Assembly: GCA_024742655.1 (NCBI GenBank)
Contig: JANSYB010000142.1
Location: 1 to 6,398 of the forward strand
Length of the DNA: 6,398 nt
Source: Paracoccaceae bacterium
GTDB taxonomy: Bacteria > Pseudomonadota > Alphaproteobacteria > Rhodobacterales > Rhodobacteraceae
Reading direction: 5' to 3'
The translations under genes were made by a program, and so were the position numbers. Below are positions 5,662 through 6,398 of the stretch, one piece after another. Numbering within the stretch: position 1 is the first letter of the stretch; each line of letters starts with the position of its first letter. The notes under the pieces are model-generated. The model saw nothing but the letters and a program-made list of their open reading frames with translations. It was not told where the DNA came from and did no database searches.

Positions 5662-6398
5662 ATGATTGCCATTGCCACAAAGCCGGACCTGCAAGGCGAA
5701 GACCAGCTCTTTCGCCTGTTGCGCCAGCTTGACATCGCACCGGAGGCCTCGCAGCGCGAGACCGCCGCCGCGATCGGCATCTCGCTGGGGCGCCTGAATG
5801 CGCTGCTTCGGCAGGCGGTTGACGCCGGTTTCATCAGGATCAGCGAACGCCCGGGGCCGGACAAGCGCCAGCGTTTCGCCTATGCGCTGACCACGCGCGG
5901 GGCGGCAGAAAAGATGCGTCTCACTGACCAGTTCCTCACCCGTAAATTTGCCGAGTATGACGCGCTTCACGCCGAGCTGACCGGCACAACCAGTGGCCTT
6001 GCGCCGCTCAAGTACAGGACCAAGATCGTGCAAAACAACCTTGCCCCCATCCCCGAGCTTTACGTCTCTTACGAAAGCGCCCAGAAGCTCAAGGTCGAAG
6101 CCGCCGACCTGATCAGCTGGGACCTGTCTCCGCGTCAGATCTGTGATCTGGAATTGTTGATGAACGGCGGGTTCAGCCCGCTCAAGGGCTTTCTGAGCGA
6201 AGAGGATTACAACGGTGTCGTGGAAAACATGCGCACCGCAGACGGCACGCTCTGGCCGATTCCGATCACGCTGGATGTCAGCGAAGCGTTTGCCGACAGC
6301 ATTGAGCTGGGCCAGGACATCGCGCTGCGCGATCAGGAGGGTGTGATCCTCGCCACCATGACGATCACCGACCGCTGGTGCCCGGACAAGGCGCGCGA
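5662..6398 (+). CDS. MarR-like (EPS-associated) regulator in frame with ATP sulfurylase, 3' partial
   Basis: A single frame without a stop runs from ATG 5662 to the window edge (245 visible codons). Residues 14-107 look like a MarR-type EPS-associated regulator: a helix at DQLFRLLRQL, the HTH SQRETAAAIGISLGRLNALL (30-49), GFIRI, a wing rich in Arg/Lys (62-75), YALTTRGAAEK (74-84) and a long terminal helix (KMRLTDQFLTRKFAEYDALH). Residues 108-122 are a short linker. From 123 on the sequence is the N-terminal PUA-like domain of ATP sulfurylase: LAPIPELYVSYESAQKLKV, LSPRQICDLELLMNGGF, PLKGFL, WPIPITLDV and LRDQEGVILATM. The catalytic domain lies beyond the window. ATG 5662 is the first possible start, because in-frame TGA lies at 5638-5640; its SD is weak. 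Either a true fusion or two nested starts (see 6028). A sequencing frameshift could also join two genes, but both halves are read in one clean frame. Confidence 0.72.
   Translation, partial: MIAIATKPDLQGEDQLFRLLRQLDIAPEASQRETAAAIGISLGRLNALLRQAVDAGFIRISERPGPDKRQRFAYALTTRGAAEKMRLTDQFLTRKFAEYDALHAELTGTTSGLAPLKYRTKIVQNNLAPIPELYVSYESAQKLKVEAADLISWDLSPRQICDLELLMNGGFSPLKGFLSEEDYNGVVENMRTADGTLWPIPITLDVSEAFADSIELGQDIALRDQEGVILATMTITDRWCPDKAR
6016..6019 (+). promoter_or_regulatory. Ribosome binding site for the internal GTG start of sat
   Basis: AGGA with an 8-base gap to GTG 6028. It lies inside codons of the linker of the longer frame. It matters because it supports an independent sulfurylase product and so decides between fusion-only and dual-start readings. 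Confidence 0.45.
6028..6398 (+). CDS. sat: Alternative internal start: sulfate adenylyltransferase (Sat, possibly Sat/CysC), 3' partial
   Basis: ATP sulfurylase makes adenosine 5'-phosphosulfate from ATP and sulfate, the first step of sulfate activation. In rhodobacterial relatives, from memory, the protein starts MQNNLAPIPELYVSYESA and carries a C-terminal APS kinase domain (CysC) that yields PAPS. Here GTG 6028-6030 followed by CAAAACAAC gives exactly that N-terminus (fMet-QNNLAPIPELYV). An AGGA at 6016-6019 lies 8 bases before it, an acceptable Shine-Dalgarno. This is strong support for a native sulfurylase start nested within the longer frame from 5662. Whether one or both products are made cannot be decided here. 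Only the first 123 residues are in the window, so the kinase domain is inferred, not seen. Confidence 0.75.
   Translation, partial: MQNNLAPIPELYVSYESAQKLKVEAADLISWDLSPRQICDLELLMNGGFSPLKGFLSEEDYNGVVENMRTADGTLWPIPITLDVSEAFADSIELGQDIALRDQEGVILATMTITDRWCPDKAR

Noticed and set aside
5536..6033. 165-codon minus-strand frame opposite the regulator domain
   Set aside because: Antisense to the winged-helix domain, no domain or ribosome binding site, and its frame crosses the 16-bp palindrome.
1..6398. Novel defence system, mobile element or CRISPR
   Set aside because: No transposase, integrase, nuclease, toxin-antitoxin or repeat-spacer pattern is seen; the genes are housekeeping or regulatory and sit in normal compact order.

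Overview
The window reads as ordinary alphaproteobacterial chromosome, most likely family Rhodobacteraceae (Roseobacter group). It is GC-rich and densely coding, with short intergenic gaps. It carries a Cys-less Hint-domain protein of a type I recognise from that family, and the start of an ATP sulfurylase whose N-terminus matches the rhodobacterial Sat/CysC type. These are recognitions from memory, not database searches. I see no tRNA, rRNA, CRISPR array, insertion sequence or phage gene.

Layout, left to right. Positions 1-684 (+) hold the 3' part of pgeF, the peptidoglycan editing factor. Positions 685-965 are AT-rich and non-coding. They lead into a 43-residue, very basic small protein (966-1097, +), which is followed by two hairpins; the second looks like a terminator. 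After a second gap comes a Hint-domain protein (1406-2194, +), which ends 3 bases from the end of a convergent Lrp/AsnC regulator (2198-2698, -). That regulator is divergent from trxB, thioredoxin reductase (2897-3892, +). trxB converges on a secreted HExxH metallopeptidase-like protein (3901-4443, -), which is divergent from a GcvA-like LysR regulator (4552-5463, +). The window ends in a long open frame (5662 to the edge, +).

The right-hand frame is the most unusual part. Its first ~107 residues are a winged-helix regulator resembling the MarR-type 'EPS-associated' regulators. With no stop codon it runs on into the N-terminal (PUA-like) domain of an ATP sulfurylase. A GTG at 6028 with an AGGA upstream sits exactly where a normal sulfurylase would start. 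The locus therefore encodes either a regulator-sulfurylase fusion, or two products from nested in-frame starts. A perfect 16-bp palindrome (5628-5643) just upstream is a good candidate operator.

Functionally the genes are a mix: cell-wall quality control (pgeF), thiol redox (trxB), sulfate activation (sat), two transcription factors with divergently transcribed neighbours, and two poorly understood proteins (Hint, metallopeptidase). Apart from the two divergent pairs and the terminal fusion, nothing suggests a dedicated multi-gene system.
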